DNA of 5,693 nucleotides, from positions 1-5,693 of the forward strand of contig JACIWF010000071.1 of assembly GCA_014361095.1 (NCBI GenBank), in the 5' to 3' direction. The notes under the pieces were generated by a model, which saw nothing but the letters and a program-made list of their open reading frames with translations, did no database searches and was not told where the DNA came from. Each line of letters starts with the position of its first letter. Positions within the stretch are counted from its first letter, which is position 1. Source of the DNA: Hadesarchaea archaeon (GTDB taxonomy: Archaea > Hadarchaeota > Hadarchaeia > Hadarchaeales > Hadarchaeaceae). Below are positions 5,423-5,693 of this stretch, in pieces. The position numbers and the translations under genes are program-made.

Positions 5423-5445
5423 GGATGTGTTCTGACGACACATCC
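5423..5445. promoter_or_regulatory. Inverted repeat over the start codon of the winged helix gene
   Basis: Perfect 8-base arms GGATGTGT (5423-5430) and ACACATCC (5438-5445), separated by 7 bases and containing the ATG. It could be an operator covering the transcription start, or an RNA hairpin that hides the start codon. The arms contain ATGT and ACAT, the half-sites typical of PadR operators, but 11 rather than about 8 bases apart. Confidence 0.5.
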
Positions 5446-5693
5446 GGGAGGAGGGCAAAATTAGCGGAGGTTAACTCCGGCAGGCGCAAACGGGATTTAA
5501 TCTCCACATACGTAGATATTTTAAACGCTATAGGAAATGGGGCAAAAAAAAGCCACATTGTTTACAAGGCCAACCTAAACTTCACCAGGTGCCAAAGATA
5601 TTTGAATGATTTACTCAATATGGGGCTGATAAAAATTGAAACTACACCTCACCTCAAATGGACAATTACTGAGAAAGGGAGGTATTTCCTTCA
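5425..5693 (+). CDS. ArnR1-like winged helix-turn-helix protein (3' end missing)
   Basis: Ninety codons are entered before the window ends, so the gene is incomplete. After a basic, polar N-terminus (about 1-22) comes a winged helix domain. Helix 1 is DLISTYVDILNAIGNG (24-39). Helix 2 is KKSHIVYKANLNF (41-53). The recognition helix is TRCQRYLNDLLNMGLIKI (54-71). A beta wing ends in WTITEKGRYFL (79-89). The 'I-x-Y-K-A-N-L' and 'Y-L-x-x-L-x-x-x-G-L-I' pattern followed by 'T-E-K-G' is that of the archaeal ArnR1-like family of transcriptional regulators. ATG at 5425 is the first in-frame start in the AT-rich leader and lies at leaderless distance from a TATA-like box. The target is unknown. It may regulate itself through the inverted repeat at its start codon (inferred). 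Confidence 0.82.
   Translation, partial: MCSDDTSGRRAKLAEVNSGRRKRDLISTYVDILNAIGNGAKKSHIVYKANLNFTRCQRYLNDLLNMGLIKIETTPHLKWTITEKGRYFL

Noticed and set aside
5446..5455. Purine-rich GGAGGAGGG that looks like a ribosome binding site
   Set aside because: It lies after the ATG at 5425 and no suitable start codon follows at proper spacing before the conserved winged helix domain, so it is probably just Gly-Arg-Arg coding sequence.
5465..5479. Small hairpin CGGAG/CTCCG with a 5-base loop
   Set aside because: It is short, lies inside the winged helix coding frame, has no T-run after it, and is expected by chance in a sequence of this composition.
1..5693. CRISPR array, tRNA, rRNA, insertion sequence or attachment site
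   Set aside because: I found no regularly spaced direct repeats, no cloverleaf-like sequences, no transposase or integrase motifs and no long terminal inverted repeats.

Overview
This window looks archaeal, from a lineage I cannot name. The evidence is the protein families (two DUF835 proteins, a MEDS-PadR fusion, a second PadR regulator and an ArnR1-like winged helix protein). It is also the signal pattern: strong Shine-Dalgarno sites inside the operon, and TATA-like boxes about 26-28 bases before the first genes of the shorter units, as in archaeal leaderless transcripts. Base composition is moderate, and no tRNA, rRNA, CRISPR array, insertion sequence or integrase is visible.

Bases 1-4509 (plus strand) read as one tightly packed operon. 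In order it holds: the 3' part of a polytopic membrane protein resembling the 7TM sensor region of histidine kinases but with no kinase domain; a 296-residue soluble DUF835 protein; a 623-residue membrane protein with two helical repeats and a C-terminal DUF835 domain; a possible 38-codon small ORF; and a 321-residue regulator with an N-terminal MEDS-type sensory domain fused to a PadR winged helix. Junctions overlap by a few bases or carry strong ribosome binding sites, so the genes are probably translated together. The simplest reading is a membrane-to-DNA signalling module that uses degenerate RecA/KaiC-like domains (DUF835, MEDS) instead of phosphotransfer. That function is inferred.

Bases 4506-4874 (minus strand) encode a small stand-alone PadR regulator. 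It converges on the MEDS-PadR gene, and the two stop codons overlap. The PadR domains are clearly paralogous, sharing a P-M-C-G core. A 109-bp divergent promoter region (4875-4983) separates it from a plus-strand gene for a 126-residue, highly charged, coiled-coil-rich protein of unknown function (4984-5364). A final plus-strand gene (5425 to the window end, incomplete) encodes an ArnR1-like winged helix protein. The last two genes share a nearly identical upstream element (CATTTTTTTA followed by GGCCC) at almost the same distance from their start codons, which suggests co-regulation.

The window is dominated by regulators and sensors with no metabolic gene, so what is sensed cannot be read from it.
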